DNA of 63,479 nucleotides from Opitutaceae bacterium (GTDB lineage Bacteria; Verrucomicrobiota; Verrucomicrobiia; Opitutales; Opitutaceae). Positions 1-8,196 of this stretch are shown piece after piece. The position numbers and the translations under genes were made by a program. The notes beneath the pieces were generated by a model that was given only the letters and a program-made list of their open reading frames with translations, did not search any database and was not told the origin of the DNA. Position 1 is the stretch's first letter, and every line of letters starts with the position of its first letter. Where the stretch lies: contig JAEUGY010000064.1 in the NCBI GenBank assembly GCA_016794625.1, forward strand, positions 1 to 63,479. The letters run 5' to 3'.

Positions 1-4
1 GGGC

Positions 5-1090
5 TTACTTGATCCCGAGCACGCGCTTGATCATGCCTTCGTAGCGGGTGGGGGAGATGCCGGCCTCGATCATCAGGCCGTCCTTGCCGAGGAGCACGGC
101 GTTGGGAACGCCGCGGACGTTGAACCGCATGGCGATGTCACTGGCGAATTCCTTGCCGTCATAGTACGTCGGCCAGGGCAGCTTCTTGCTCTTCAAAAAG
201 GCGTCCAGCTTGGCCTTGTCCGCCTCCTTGTTGCAGGCCACGCCGATCACCTCGAGTCCCTGTTTGCGGTAGTTGCGGTAGAGTTCCTTCAGATCGACCT
301 GGGCGTTGCTGGAACCCTCGTGGGTGGGCGACCAATACACAATCAGGACGGCCTTGCCCCGCAGCTGGGCGAAGTCGACCGCCTTGCCGTCGATGGCGGT
401 GAACGTGAAGGGGGCCGGGGTCATGCGCGCGTCGAGCAGGCGCAACTCGAGTTTCGCCATGTCGACGACCTTCTTGTCCTTGTGCTCAAGCAGCTTTTGG
501 TAGAACTGGACGGCCAGTTCAAGGCGACCGCCGGTGCGGATGAATTCGCCAAATTCGCGTTCGTGTCCGGAGAGAAACCGGTCCGCCTTCGGCATCGCGG
601 CGAGGGTGTCGATCTTTTCCCGGAACTCCTGTACGTTCTCGCGGGAGCGTTCCTCCCGGGCGAGGGCGCCGGACAGGGCGACGTCGAGCGAGGCAAGGGC
701 GAGCGCCTGATCCGGGGTCAGATCCTCGCGCTTCCGCTGGCCGAGCAGCTCGAACTTGGTCGCCGTGAGGTAGGCCGTGCGGGCCGGCGCGTTGGCGTTT
801 CCGGTCATGGTCGAGCCGGCAAATCCCGCCACCGAGCTGATGACGGTGCCGGTGCGGCCGTGGGCCGGAAAGGCGAGGATGAACTCGAAGCCCGCCTTGA
901 TGATCTCGGCATTGCGTGCCGGGCCGGGTTTGGCGTCCTTGGCATTGCGGACCGCCAGATAGGTGTCGTAGGCGAGATCGCCGGGCGATTTGGTGGGGGC
1001 GGCGGTGGGTTTCTGAGCGAGCGAGGTGGAGACGGGGAACGCGACGGTGAACGTGGCGGCGCAGGCGAGGAGGGTGCGGAGGAAACGCAT
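5..1090 (-). CDS. Secreted TlpA/AhpC-like thioredoxin-fold protein lacking the CxxC motif
   Basis: A 361-residue protein. The start is placed at the ATG that opens a good signal peptide (MRFLRTLLACAATFTVAF, ending near SLAQ); a longer open frame upstream adds only an unstructured extension. Residues about 30-225 are helical and unrecognised. Residues about 230-361 form a TlpA-type thioredoxin fold: an APFTF..DGK opening, VLIVYW, and the cis-proline segment GVPNAVLL. Where TlpA proteins carry WCxxC, this one reads YWSPTHEGSS, so no redox cysteine pair is present. It is therefore unlikely to be a disulfide reductase and may be a structural or binding relative. It lies 119 nt downstream of the UroD-family gene on the same strand. 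The fold is confident; the role is unknown. Confidence 0.8.
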   Translation of the reverse strand: MRFLRTLLACAATFTVAFPVSTSLAQKPTAAPTKSPGDLAYDTYLAVRNAKDAKPGPARNAEIIKAGFEFILAFPAHGRTGTVISSVAGFAGSTMTGNANAPARTAYLTATKFELLGQRKREDLTPDQALALASLDVALSGALAREERSRENVQEFREKIDTLAAMPKADRFLSGHEREFGEFIRTGGRLELAVQFYQKLLEHKDKKVVDMAKLELRLLDARMTPAPFTFTAIDGKAVDFAQLRGKAVLIVYWSPTHEGSSNAQVDLKELYRNYRKQGLEVIGVACNKEADKAKLDAFLKSKKLPWPTYYDGKEFASDIAMRFNVRGVPNAVLLGKDGLMIEAGISPTRYEGMIKRVLGIK

Positions 1091-1209
1091 GGGAGTCGCA
1101 AACACGGGGTTGAAGCTGGAAGCGGACGGCGGCGGAAACCGCTGGGTAGATGCGATCACACCCGGGCGTTCCGGCGTGTCAAGAGCAGCACCCTTGGGAT
1201 GAGCCGCGT

Positions 1210-2337
1210 TCACTCGAGCCGGGCTCCCGCGGAGGCGCAGGAGCCAGATGGCAAATGCGCCGTTCTTGCGTCAACCGCGGCCGCAGCCGGGGTCGCGGCC
1301 GACCGCGTGCCGTCGGGGCGATGGTCCCGGGCGTAGGCGACCATGGCGTGCAGATTGGCCGCCGGAGTGAAGGGAGAGAGTTCACACCCGGCGCCGACGA
1401 TGTGGTACCGCCCGGCGATGTCGTGGCAGCGACGGCACGCCTCGTACACCTGATCCGGACTGCCCTGCAGCAGGTCGGTGATGGTTGAAACGTTGCCTGC
1501 GAGCACACGGCGAGCGCCGAGCTCGCTGCGGGCGCGTTCGAAGCTGGCAGGGAAGTCGATTTCATAAATGTCGACCGGCAGCTCCGCCATCTTGCGGTAC
1601 AGAGGATCGATGCGGCCGCACATGTGCTGGCGCAAGAGCACGTCGGGGTGACGCTCCCGCAGGGTGGACAGGACCCGCTGCTGTTCCGGCCAAAGGAACT
1701 CCGCGTAGAGCGTGGGCCCGATCAGGCCCGCGGCGGCGTCGCTCATGCCGATCGTATCCGCGCCCGCGGCGATTTGGGCCGGGGCGTAGGCGAGGGCGAC
1801 GTCCGCGCAGAAGGCCAGCAGATCGCGCACGAACGCCGGGTCGTCGCCGAAGTCGAGCATGATGGTGTTCAGGCCCCGCAGTTCCGCGGCGAGCGCGAGT
1901 GGGCCTTCGATCCAGCCGACGATCGACAGGCCGGGCCCGGCGCGGCGGCGCATCAGCTCGATGCTGCGCACCCGGTCGTGCATCCGCCCGCCTCCGGTCG
2001 GATCGGGCAGGCGGAACGTGCGCAGCCGCTCCTTTTCGACCAACGCAGCCCGATCTTCATTGATCGCCGGACCTTGGTCGACGAACCAATCGACGCTGCC
2101 CTCGCCGGCGATGTCGATCACCTCGCGCGCCGGGTCCGAGCAGGTCAGCAGGCAGTCGATGCCAAAATCCTCCGCGAACCGAAGCTGGGCTTCGGCCATC
2201 TTCCGACCATCCCGCGTGTAGTCGATGTAGGGAATACCGGCGTGCCGCGCCGCGAACATCATTCCCATCGGCTGGACCGGAAGCCGGTCCACGTCTTCTC
2301 CCCGAACGAGTCTTCGGACTCTTTCGATCGAGTTCAT
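1210..2337 (-). CDS. UroD-superfamily protein, probably a zinc-dependent corrinoid methyltransferase-like enzyme
   Basis: A 375-residue protein of the uroporphyrinogen decarboxylase superfamily (TIM barrel). Family features seen are the N-terminal R-x-P-V-x-P segment, the GPLALAAELRG region, and DTIGMSDAAAGLIGP. Heme-pathway HemE is not the best reading: the protein has H238-x-C240 (QHMCGR) and C318 (VGAGCEL), an H-x-C-x77-C pattern resembling the zinc site of methyl-corrinoid:thiol methyltransferases such as MtaA/MtbA. The substrate is unknown, and no corrinoid protein or MtaB/MtbC partner is visible nearby. The last ~30 residues are low-complexity Ala-rich. The start ATG at 2337 is the only good one. 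Family membership is confident; the methyltransferase activity is inferred from the cysteine pattern. Confidence 0.8.
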   Translation of the reverse strand: MNSIERVRRLVRGEDVDRLPVQPMGMMFAARHAGIPYIDYTRDGRKMAEAQLRFAEDFGIDCLLTCSDPAREVIDIAGEGSVDWFVDQGPAINEDRAALVEKERLRTFRLPDPTGGGRMHDRVRSIELMRRRAGPGLSIVGWIEGPLALAAELRGLNTIMLDFGDDPAFVRDLLAFCADVALAYAPAQIAAGADTIGMSDAAAGLIGPTLYAEFLWPEQQRVLSTLRERHPDVLLRQHMCGRIDPLYRKMAELPVDIYEIDFPASFERARSELGARRVLAGNVSTITDLLQGSPDQVYEACRRCHDIAGRYHIVGAGCELSPFTPAANLHAMVAYARDHRPDGTRSAATPAAAAVDARTAHLPSGSCASAGARLE

Positions 2338-2410
2338 GGACTGACGATAGGGTCGGGCGCGGAGGGGATCAATCTCTGAGCGGCCCGTGCGGACTTGCTT
2401 GGAAGGACGC

Positions 2411-2431
2411 CCGTTCGACTTCGCTCAGGGC
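2411..2431. repeat. Short REP-like palindrome
   Basis: A short motif containing CGACTTCGCTCAGGG, a GC-rich partial palindrome of a kind scattered in many bacterial genomes. It sits immediately beyond the hairpin that follows the tRNA and may be part of its 3' processing or termination region. Only one copy was noticed in this window. Confidence 0.3.
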
Positions 2432-2453
2432 AACTCGACCTTGGGGTCGAGTT
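2432..2453 (-). terminator. Hairpin directly after the tRNA 3' end
   Basis: A perfect 9-bp stem (AACTCGACC / GGTCGAGTT) with a 4-nt loop begins at the last base of the encoded CCA of the tRNA gene on the minus strand. There is no clear U-tract, so it may be a processing hairpin or a weak terminator rather than a classical intrinsic terminator. Confidence 0.45.
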
Positions 2454-2761
2454 GGTGGGCCCACAGGGATTCGAACCCTGAACCAAAGGATTATGCTTAC
2501 CACTTCGGCTTTCGCCGCTCTCGCCGGGGCGGGATGCGTGGTCTGGACCATGCCTTCACCATGTCCCGCCGAGGCGGGACGAAGGTGGGTGATTATGGTC
2601 TCTACACCTTTCCCGCCCAAAGGGCGGGACTTGGCTCGGCGTTGGGTCGTTCCGCCAGGGCGGAACAGGCCGTTCACCGAAGTTACACCTGACTAACGGC
2701 GGGTTTCCCCGCCGCCGACCCTCATTTAAGTCCTCTGCTCTAACCGTTGAGCTATAGGCCC
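2453..2761 (-). tRNA. tRNA with anticodon CAU (probably tRNA-Ile2) split by a group I intron
   Basis: Exons are 2729-2761 (33 nt, positions 1-33) and 2453-2495 (43 nt, position 34 to the encoded CCA), giving a mature 76-nt tRNA. The acceptor stem GGGCCTA/TGGGCCC pairs fully (one G-U). The D stem is GCTC/GAGC, the anticodon stem GAGGA/TCCTT (one G-U), and the T arm is CAGGG-TTCGAAT-CCCTG. The joined anticodon loop is CT-CAT-AA, anticodon CAU. The acceptor stem resembles tRNA-Ile rather than initiator tRNA, so the most likely identity is Ile2, whose C34 is normally converted to lysidine by TilS. Elongator Met cannot be excluded by eye. The intron lies between U33 and C34. Confidence 0.88.
2496..2728 (-). 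ncRNA. Group I self-splicing intron (IC3-like) in the tRNA anticodon loop
   Basis: A 233-nt intron without an ORF. The 5' exon ends in U33, and exon GACU can pair with intron GGUC to form P1 with the U·G wobble at the splice site. A P2 hairpin CGGCGGG-GAAA-CCCGCCG carries a GAAA tetraloop. The core contains ACGCCGAGCCAAG, AAGGTGTAGAGACC, CACCCACC and GTGAAGGCATGGTCC, which match the P3/P4/P6/P7 core of the Azoarcus tRNA-Ile(CAU) intron as remembered. The last intron base is G (omega-G) before C34. Peripheral P6, P8 and P9 hairpins are GC-rich. It should self-splice with GTP. The identification rests on direct reading of core motifs and exon boundaries. Confidence 0.88.
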
Positions 2762-2908
2762 CCATCAAAGAACGGTTCCGATCAAGGCGGTGGAGTGGAG
2801 GATGGCGAACCAAAAGAAAGGGGCTGCGCCAGGCGAGTCCGACGGCCGGAACGCCTCCGTGGGAGGCGGGGTCGCGGACCCCGCGGGTTAGGGGCATGGC
2901 ATCTGCGG

Positions 2909-3016
2909 TGGATGGCGTCGCTCCGTCGACGCCGGGGGACGGTCCAGGAATCACGGCGCCCGACCGTTTGGGTGGTCGCGACGCGCAACCGGCGCCGACG
3001 GAGCGGCGCCCTCCAG
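2909..3016. repeat. Family A palindromic repeat, copy 1
   Basis: About 108 bp with inverted ends of the type GGCGTCGCTCCGTCGACGCC and GGCGCCGACGGAGCGGCGCC. The interior is nearly identical to copy 2 at 3134-3244. A GC hairpin at about 2862-2890 precedes it. Long open frames across it are by-products of the palindromes. Confidence 0.75.
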
Positions 3017-3037
3017 GAGAGAACCCTCCGGGTGCCC

Positions 3038-3110
3038 GTTGGAGGTGGCCTCGCCGAGGCCGCGGCGGGACCCTCGGTCGCGCCTCCGTCCTCCGAATAG
3101 GAGGCTACAA
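3038..3110. repeat. Family B palindromic repeat, partial copy
   Basis: Begins GTTGGAGGTGGCCTCGCCG with the GGCCTCG..CGAGGCC hairpin and a GGGACC-type segment. It matches the left half of the 124-bp tandem unit at 56514-57042, then diverges. The right half with the GGGGTCGGCGACCCC hairpin is absent. Confidence 0.65.
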
Positions 3111-3133
3111 ATGCCTCCCGTTGTCTGGGCTCC

Positions 3134-3244
3134 GATGGAGGGCGTCGCTCCGTCGACGCCGGGGGACGGTCCAGGAATCGCGGCGCCCGACCGTTTGGGT
3201 GGACGCGACGCGCAACCGGCGCCGACGGAGCGGCGCCCTCCATC
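3134..3244. repeat. Family A palindromic repeat, copy 2
   Basis: A 111-bp element bounded by GATGGAGGGCG and CGCCCTCCATC, with the internal inverted pair CGCTCCGTCG/CGACGGAGCG. It is nearly identical in its interior to the copy at 2909-3016, which suggests recent duplication or gene conversion. Confidence 0.78.
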
Positions 3245-3314
3245 GGAATCAGACCGTGGATTTCTCCGCCGCATGGATTCCAGCTTGAGTCCATCTCGTT
3301 GAATTGACGTGCGA

Positions 3315-3400
3315 ACGCGGCCTCAACGAGGCCGCCTCCAATGGAGGGGGATGGTCTTCTGTTGTAGGCGGCCTCGCTGAGGCCGCGGGTCGAGGGCTTT
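3315..3400. repeat. Two half copies of family B repeat
   Basis: GCGGCCTCAACGAGGCCGC (inverted orientation) is followed within about 45 bp by GTAGGCGGCCTCGCTGAGG (forward). Together they form a larger inverted repeat in the untranslated stretch 2762-3475. No gene or RNA was recognised in the rest of that stretch. Confidence 0.6.
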
Positions 3401-3475
3401 GCAAGCGTGGGTGCTGAAGGAAGTTCTGGCGCTGGGGAAGCAATTCTGCCCAGACTGAAACACCCCCTTTTCCTT

Positions 3476-3979
3476 ATGGCTGCACTCATCAATCGTCGGA
3501 AGATATGGCGTCTGGCGGTCCTCGTGACTGCGATCCTGATCCTGGCCTTTCCGTTTTTCCCCGAGGACTATGCGCACCCGATCCTCGTCTTCTCCGCGAT
3601 TGCGGCCGTTTGGGCGCTCGTGTTCCACCTGCACGCTCGCCACGCCCAGGAGTCCGGGAGCTTCAAGGAGCTGTTCGTCAATTTCAACGAACGCTATGAT
3701 CTGTTGAACGAGCGTTTGACCCGCGCGCTGCACCGCGAGGGCGCCTTCACGACCGATGATACGCAGGCCTTTGTCGACTATTTCAACCTCTGCTCGGAGG
3801 AGTGGCTGTTCTTCAGTGCCGGGTACATTCATCCCACGGTCTGGCGGGCCTGGGAAAATGGCATGCGCCAGTACGGCAGCGACCCGCGCGTGGCCGAGTT
3901 GTGGCGGCAGGAGTCGAAGACGGATTCGTACTACGGCCTGAAGTTCCCGATCGGCCATCTTGCGGCCGCCACGCATTGA
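3476..3979 (+). CDS. Small membrane protein of unknown function
   Basis: A 167-residue protein not assigned to a family. The ATG at 3476 is chosen because it opens directly onto two hydrophobic helices (residues about 11-27 and 35-52); the longer frame upstream runs into repeat-rich DNA. The remaining ~110 residues are soluble and rich in aromatic residues (FNERYDLLNERL, YFNLCSEEWLFFSAGYI, WRAWENGM), consistent with a cytoplasmic helical domain tethered to the inner membrane. Codon use matches the neighbours. No partner gene suggests a role; the GNAT gene follows after about 70 nt on the same strand. It looks like a real protein of unknown job. Confidence 0.65.
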   Translation: MAALINRRKIWRLAVLVTAILILAFPFFPEDYAHPILVFSAIAAVWALVFHLHARHAQESGSFKELFVNFNERYDLLNERLTRALHREGAFTTDDTQAFVDYFNLCSEEWLFFSAGYIHPTVWRAWENGMRQYGSDPRVAELWRQESKTDSYYGLKFPIGHLAAATH

Positions 3980-4049
3980 AGCATGGGTGGGGCCGGGTCT
4001 CGGCCCTTCGGTCTTGGTTTTGGCGTCGAGTGGGTGAACCTTGAGCGCA

Positions 4050-4988
4050 ATGAAACAACCCGGTGTCTTGGGAACAATCGGACCGGAGGACCACGACGCT
4101 GTGGCGCGCCTGCTGCACCGCTCGCTGGTCGCCTGGTATGAATCGAAGTTGCGCCAGGGATACCGCTTTGGTTCCCAGTCCACCCCGTATCGGTTGATTC
4201 CCGAGGTGTACGCAGCGTTGGATCCGGGCGAGGCGGTGGCGTCGCGGGATGCAGCCACGGGCGAGTTGCTCGGCGTATGTTTTGTCCACCCGCGCCCGTC
4301 CCATGTCTCGCTGGGCATCGTCGCGACCTCCCCGGAGGCGCAGGGTCGCGGGGTGGCCCGTGCGATGCTCGAGCCGGTGCTGGCCAAGGCCCAGGCCCGG
4401 GGTCTGCCGGTGCGGCTGGTCTCCAGCCTGCTCAATCTCGACTCGTTTTCGCTCTACTCGCGCCTCGGGTTCGTACCGCACACCCTCTACCAGGACGTGG
4501 TCGTGCCGGTGCCTGCCGCGGGGCTGGCCGTGGCGCCTCCGGTGGGAGCGTCGCGGATCCGGCGCGCGCGTCCGGACGAGGCGGGTCGGATCGCCGGGCT
4601 GGAGCGCCGGCTGCAGGGCATCGATCGCGAACACGATTACGCCTTTTTTCTGAAAAATCCGGTGGGCGACTGGCGCGTGTGGGTGGAGGAATCGTCCCGG
4701 GGCGACCTGCTGGGCGTCATGGTGGCGAGTCTTCATCCCCACCATGGCATGATTGGTCCCGGGGTGGCGGTGGATGAGGCGACGGCGACCGCGTTGCTCT
4801 GGACCGCGCTCGATGCGATGCGCGGGAGCAGTCCGGTCATCCTCGTGCCCTGTGCCGCGGGCGGGTTGGTGCGCACGCTTTATGGCTGGGGTGGACGCAA
4901 CCTCGAGCTGCACGCCGCGCAGACCTGCGGACGGGCCGCGCCCGCGACCGGCCTCGCGTTCCCGACGTTCCTGCCGGAGTCCGCCTGA
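4050..4988 (+). CDS. GNAT-family N-acetyltransferase with a second GNAT-like domain
   Basis: About 312 residues from the ATG at 4050; a TTG three codons upstream (4041) is also possible. The first half shows the GNAT core: V-S-L-G-I-V for beta4, then the acetyl-CoA loop PEAQGRGVARAML, then helix and SLLNLDSFSLYSRLGFVPH, the typical beta5/alpha4 region. The second half (from about residue 165) repeats a degraded GNAT-like arrangement (RRARPDEAGRIAGLE, LLGVMVASLHPHH) without a clear CoA loop. The family is certain; the substrate cannot be read from the sequence. It probably shares a transcript with the small membrane protein upstream. Confidence 0.82.
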   Translation: MKQPGVLGTIGPEDHDAVARLLHRSLVAWYESKLRQGYRFGSQSTPYRLIPEVYAALDPGEAVASRDAATGELLGVCFVHPRPSHVSLGIVATSPEAQGRGVARAMLEPVLAKAQARGLPVRLVSSLLNLDSFSLYSRLGFVPHTLYQDVVVPVPAAGLAVAPPVGASRIRRARPDEAGRIAGLERRLQGIDREHDYAFFLKNPVGDWRVWVEESSRGDLLGVMVASLHPHHGMIGPGVAVDEATATALLWTALDAMRGSSPVILVPCAAGGLVRTLYGWGGRNLELHAAQTCGRAAPATGLAFPTFLPESA

Positions 4989-5008
4989 GAGAGGGCTCGG
5001 CCGCGCAA

Positions 5009-5251
5009 TGTAGGGCTGGTTACCATGGGAGAAGAGCAAATCGGTGCAGCCGTGTTAGCCAGGGTTCTGTTTCGGTGGAGGGCGCCGCTCCGTCGGCGCC
5101 GGTTGCGCGTCGCGTCCGCCAAAAACGGTCGAGCGCGGTGGTTCGTGGACCGTCCCCCGGCGTCGACGGAGCGACGCCCTCCACTTCACTCTTCGCCCTT
5201 CAAGCTTCACCGCTCCGCGGTGCCGGCGCGGCCGCGAGGGACGGCCCTACA
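5009..5251. repeat. Nested repeat: family A element inside a TGTAGGGC inverted pair
   Basis: TGTAGGGC at 5009-5016 and GCCCTACA at 5244-5251 form an outer inverted repeat. Inside, at 5076-5183, lies a family A element bounded by GTGGAGGGCG and CGCCCTCCA. The half site TGTAGGGCTGG also occurs at 27989. The element fills the gap between the convergent GNAT and yebC-like genes. Confidence 0.6.
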
Positions 5252-5262
5252 GGGGCGCCCGA

Positions 5263-5985
5263 TCAGGGCGCGGCTTCGTTGGAGAACACGTGTTGCACGT
5301 CGTCGTGTTCGTCGAGGCTGTCGTGGAGCTTTTCGATGCTGGCGGCCACGGCGGCGCTGACCGGCACGGTGGTGGTGGGGATGTAGGCGATCTCGGCGCT
5401 GGCGGTCTTGATGCCCGCCTGATCGAGGGCCTGGAGGACTTTGTCGAACCGGGTGACTTCGCAGCGGACCTCAAATCCCTCATCCGTCGTGATCACATCG
5501 TCGGCGCCCGCCTCCAGCGCGATTTCCATCAGGCGGTCTTCGGAGACTTGATCCCTGGCTACGAGAAACTGCCCGGCATGCAGGAACTGAAAGCCCACCG
5601 CGCCGGTGGCGGCCAGATTGCCGCCGTGCTTGGAGAAGATCGAACGCACGTCCTGCGCCGAGCGGGTCTTGTTGTCGGTCGAAACCTTGACCACAAAGGC
5701 CACCCCGCCCGGGCCGTAGCCCTCGTACGTGACATCCTCATACGTCACGCCTGGCAGCTCCCCGGTGCCCTTCTTGATCGCGCGGTCGACATTGTCGGCC
5801 GGCATGTTCGCCTCGCGCGCCTTGTAGAGCAGCGTGCGCAGCCGCGCGTTGGCGTCCGGATCCCCGCCCCCGGCCCGCGCGGCCTGCGAAATGTCGCGCG
5901 AGATCCGGGAGAACACCTTGCCCTTGCGGGAATCGGTCACGGCCTTGAGCCGTTTGACCTTGGACCATTTGTTATGGCCGGCCAT
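5263..5985 (-). CDS. yebC: YebC/PmpR-family protein
   Basis: A 240-residue protein starting at the ATG for MAGHNKWSKVKRLK, the invariant family N-terminus; the frame upstream overlaps yidC and is not used. Characteristic segments are SRKGKVFSRISRDI, NARLRTLLYKAREANMP, RAIKKGTG, YEGYGPGGVA, the acidic GADDV patch and YIPTTTV near the C-terminus. Family members act as DNA-binding regulators and, in more recent work, as ribosome-associated factors that relieve stalling. It starts 5 nt after the yidC stop, so it is probably the last gene of the rpmH-rnpA-yidD-yidC operon, a placement that fits a translation or membrane-biogenesis role. Confidence 0.93.
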   Translation of the reverse strand: MAGHNKWSKVKRLKAVTDSRKGKVFSRISRDISQAARAGGGDPDANARLRTLLYKAREANMPADNVDRAIKKGTGELPGVTYEDVTYEGYGPGGVAFVVKVSTDNKTRSAQDVRSIFSKHGGNLAATGAVGFQFLHAGQFLVARDQVSEDRLMEIALEAGADDVITTDEGFEVRCEVTRFDKVLQALDQAGIKTASAEIAYIPTTTVPVSAAVAASIEKLHDSLDEHDDVQHVFSNEAAP

Positions 5986-5990
5986 GGAGC

Positions 5991-7835
5991 TTACTTCTTC
6001 TTCGGAGTGACGTTCTTCGCCTTCTTCCACGGATTGCCACCCACCGGTTTGGGCGCGGCGGCGGAGGCCACCGGCTCATCGTTGGTGAACTTGTTGACCA
6101 GGAGCTGCTGGACGATGGTGAAGAGGCCGTTGACCGTCGAATACAGCGCAAGCGCGCAGGAGAACGTATAGCAGAAGAACGTGAACATGATCGGCATGAA
6201 CTGCATGATCTTCATCTGCATGTTGTCCGTGGTCGGCGTCGGGGTGAGCCGCATCTGAACCACCATGGTGGCGCCCATGAGCAGCGGCATGATGTTGAGC
6301 GGGAATCCGAAGATATGCGCGACCGTGTCGGGGGCGGAAAGGTCCGCCGCCCAAAGGAACGGGGCGAAGCGCAGCTCGGACGCGCTTTGCAGCATGGCAA
6401 AGAAGCCCACGAAAAGCGGGATGGTGATCAGGATGGGCAGGCATCCGCCGACCGGATTCACCTTGTTCTCCTTGAAGATCTCCATCGTCGCCTGATTCAG
6501 CTTCTGCGGGTTGTCCTTGTACTTTTCCCGCACCGCCTGGATCTGCGGCTGCAGCTTCTGCATGCGCTTGGAGGCGCGCGAGGCGGCGAGCGTGAAGGGC
6601 AGGGTGATGATCTTGAGGAACAGGGTCATCAACACGATCGACCAGCCCCAGCTCGGCACGATGGAGTGGGCGCTGTGCATCAGCGTCAACAGGAACGGAC
6701 CCACGTAGCCGCTGAGGAGGATCCGGTTGAAGAAGTAGCGGTCGAACTGCATCACCTTGTCCTGACGGTGTTCGAACTTGGCGAGACGCTTGTACTCCTT
6801 CGGACCGACGTAGAAGTCGCCGCTCACGCTCGTCGACCCCTTGGGAGCAAGGGCCTTCAGGTCGATGCGGGCGGCGCCGGATACGCCGATGTTGGCGTGG
6901 GAGCTGCCGGCAAACGGGGGCAGCTCCACGCGGCGCGTGAGAATGCCCACGCCCGGCTGGTCGAGCGTGAAGATGGCGGCGAAGAACTGGTTCTTGACCG
7001 TCGCCCAGACCACGGACCCCGGCTGCTCGATGAAGGGCTTCGGGTTGCGGTCGCCGATGCCGAAGTTGGTCAGGAAACCGCCGCCCTCGAGTTCGCTGCG
7101 CTCGTTGAACTTGAAGGAATCGCCATCGTAGAATCCGACATTCAGATACAGCCCGTAGTCGTTGGCGTTCACCGGCGCCGCCGTGCCGAGGCTCAGGCCG
7201 GCGCGGGGCAGGGCGATGGTCTGGTCGGTCAGGTTGCGAAAGGTGGTTTCGTGCCGAATCTCGTAAGGGTCGTCCTGTTCGCCGAGCGTGGCGCCGGTGG
7301 CGAAAATCTTGTAGCGACGGGTGACCTCGATGCGGTTTTCCAGCACCAGCTGGTAGACCGCTTCGGTGGAGTTCGAGGAGACCAGGCTGAAGCGCGCGGC
7401 GCGATCCAGACCCGGGAAGTCGATGAACGCCAGCATCGGGTCGGCGTGCAGCTGGTTGAAGACGAATGGCGCGGGCTCGCCTTGCACGGCGGGGTACTTG
7501 CGGAACGCGACGTCGAGCACGGCGCCGCCGAAGTCGGTCAGGCGCACCTCGACGAATTCATTGCGCAGCGTGGTGACCTTCGCGTCGGCGTTGTCGCTCA
7601 CGATCGCGGCAAACGTCGTATTGCCCGCCATCGGGGCCGTGGCGGCGGAGAGCGGGGCGCCGGTGACGGCGGGTGCGCCGGAGGCCGGCGTCGTGCCCGT
7701 CGCTTCGGGACCCGACTGTGCCGTCGGAGGCGGCAGCGGTGCGGGCGGAGGCGGAGCGTAGCGGTTGCCGTAAATGAGGAAACCGATGGCGCACACCATG
7801 AGCGCGCCGCCGATGAGCATGTTCTTTTTATCCAT
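5991..7835 (-). CDS. yidC: Membrane protein insertase YidC
   Basis: A 614-residue YidC of the Gram-negative type. Start [10 protein letters not shown] leads into TM1 (about residues 6-22), followed by a Pro/Ala-rich linker and the large periplasmic beta domain (about 75-385). Five C-terminal helices follow, with the conserved hairpin region [31 protein letters not shown] (split: [11 protein letters not shown] then [11 protein letters not shown]), [16 protein letters not shown] and [10 protein letters not shown]. The tail is Lys-rich. It inserts inner-membrane proteins alone or with SecYEG. Its start overlaps the yidD stop by 8 nt, indicating translational coupling. Confidence 0.97.
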   Translation of the reverse strand: MDKKNMLIGGALMVCAIGFLIYGNRYAPPPPAPLPPPTAQSGPEATGTTPASGAPAVTGAPLSAATAPMAGNTTFAAIVSDNADAKVTTLRNEFVEVRLTDFGGAVLDVAFRKYPAVQGEPAPFVFNQLHADPMLAFIDFPGLDRAARFSLVSSNSTEAVYQLVLENRIEVTRRYKIFATGATLGEQDDPYEIRHETTFRNLTDQTIALPRAGLSLGTAAPVNANDYGLYLNVGFYDGDSFKFNERSELEGGGFLTNFGIGDRNPKPFIEQPGSVVWATVKNQFFAAIFTLDQPGVGILTRRVELPPFAGSSHANIGVSGAARIDLKALAPKGSTSVSGDFYVGPKEYKRLAKFEHRQDKVMQFDRYFFNRILLSGYVGPFLLTLMHSAHSIVPSWGWSIVLMTLFLKIITLPFTLAASRASKRMQKLQPQIQAVREKYKDNPQKLNQATMEIFKENKVNPVGGCLPILITIPLFVGFFAMLQSASELRFAPFLWAADLSAPDTVAHIFGFPLNIMPLLMGATMVVQMRLTPTPTTDNMQMKIMQFMPIMFTFFCYTFSCALALYSTVNGLFTIVQQLLVNKFTNDEPVASAAAPKPVGGNPWKKAKNVTPKKK

Positions 7836-8196
7836 TAAGATCGATGGGTAGCGAACCAGGGGAGGAGACAGGAGAGGGATTGACCGACCGGCAACGAGGA
7901 GCCGTTCGACGCGCCGGGACCGGATCGAGCCCGCCCGGGTGAAGAGGCTGGCAGCGCAGAATCCGCCAGAGACCCAGCCAGGCACCGCGCAGCGCCCCGT
8001 GCGTACGGATCGCCTCGGCGGTGTAGTGGGAGCAGGTGGGATGGAACCGACAACCGCAGCCCGGCCCCATGAGCAACGGCAGGACCGGCGAAAGGGTCAC
8101 CTGATAAACACGGATGCCCCCCAGCAGCACTCCGGACGGCGCCTGCCGGAGCCGACGCCCGAGCGACAGGAAGAACGAGGGAGAACGGGAGGTCAT
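7828..8196 (-). CDS. yidD: Membrane protein insertion efficiency factor YidD
   Basis: A 122-residue protein with the YidD core ([32 protein letters not shown], then [21 protein letters not shown]). YidD is a small membrane-associated protein that assists YidC-dependent insertion. The ~35 residues after the core are extra and unstructured. The start ATG overlaps the rnpA stop (ATGA), and its stop lies inside the start of yidC, so the three genes are coupled. Confidence 0.95.
   Translation of the reverse strand: MTSRSPSFFLSLGRRLRQAPSGVLLGGIRVYQVTLSPVLPLLMGPGCGCRFHPTCSHYTAEAIRTHGALRGAWLGLWRILRCQPLHPGGLDPVPARRTAPRCRSVNPSPVSSPGSLPIDLNG

Noticed and set aside
1210..2337. hemE (heme biosynthesis uroporphyrinogen decarboxylase)
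   Set aside because: The cysteine/histidine zinc pattern and lack of heme genes nearby favour a methyltransferase-like relative.
2896..3302. Several 60-236-codon frames in the tRNA-flanking repeat region
   Set aside because: They translate the A and B palindromes, and similar peptides recur wherever the repeats occur.
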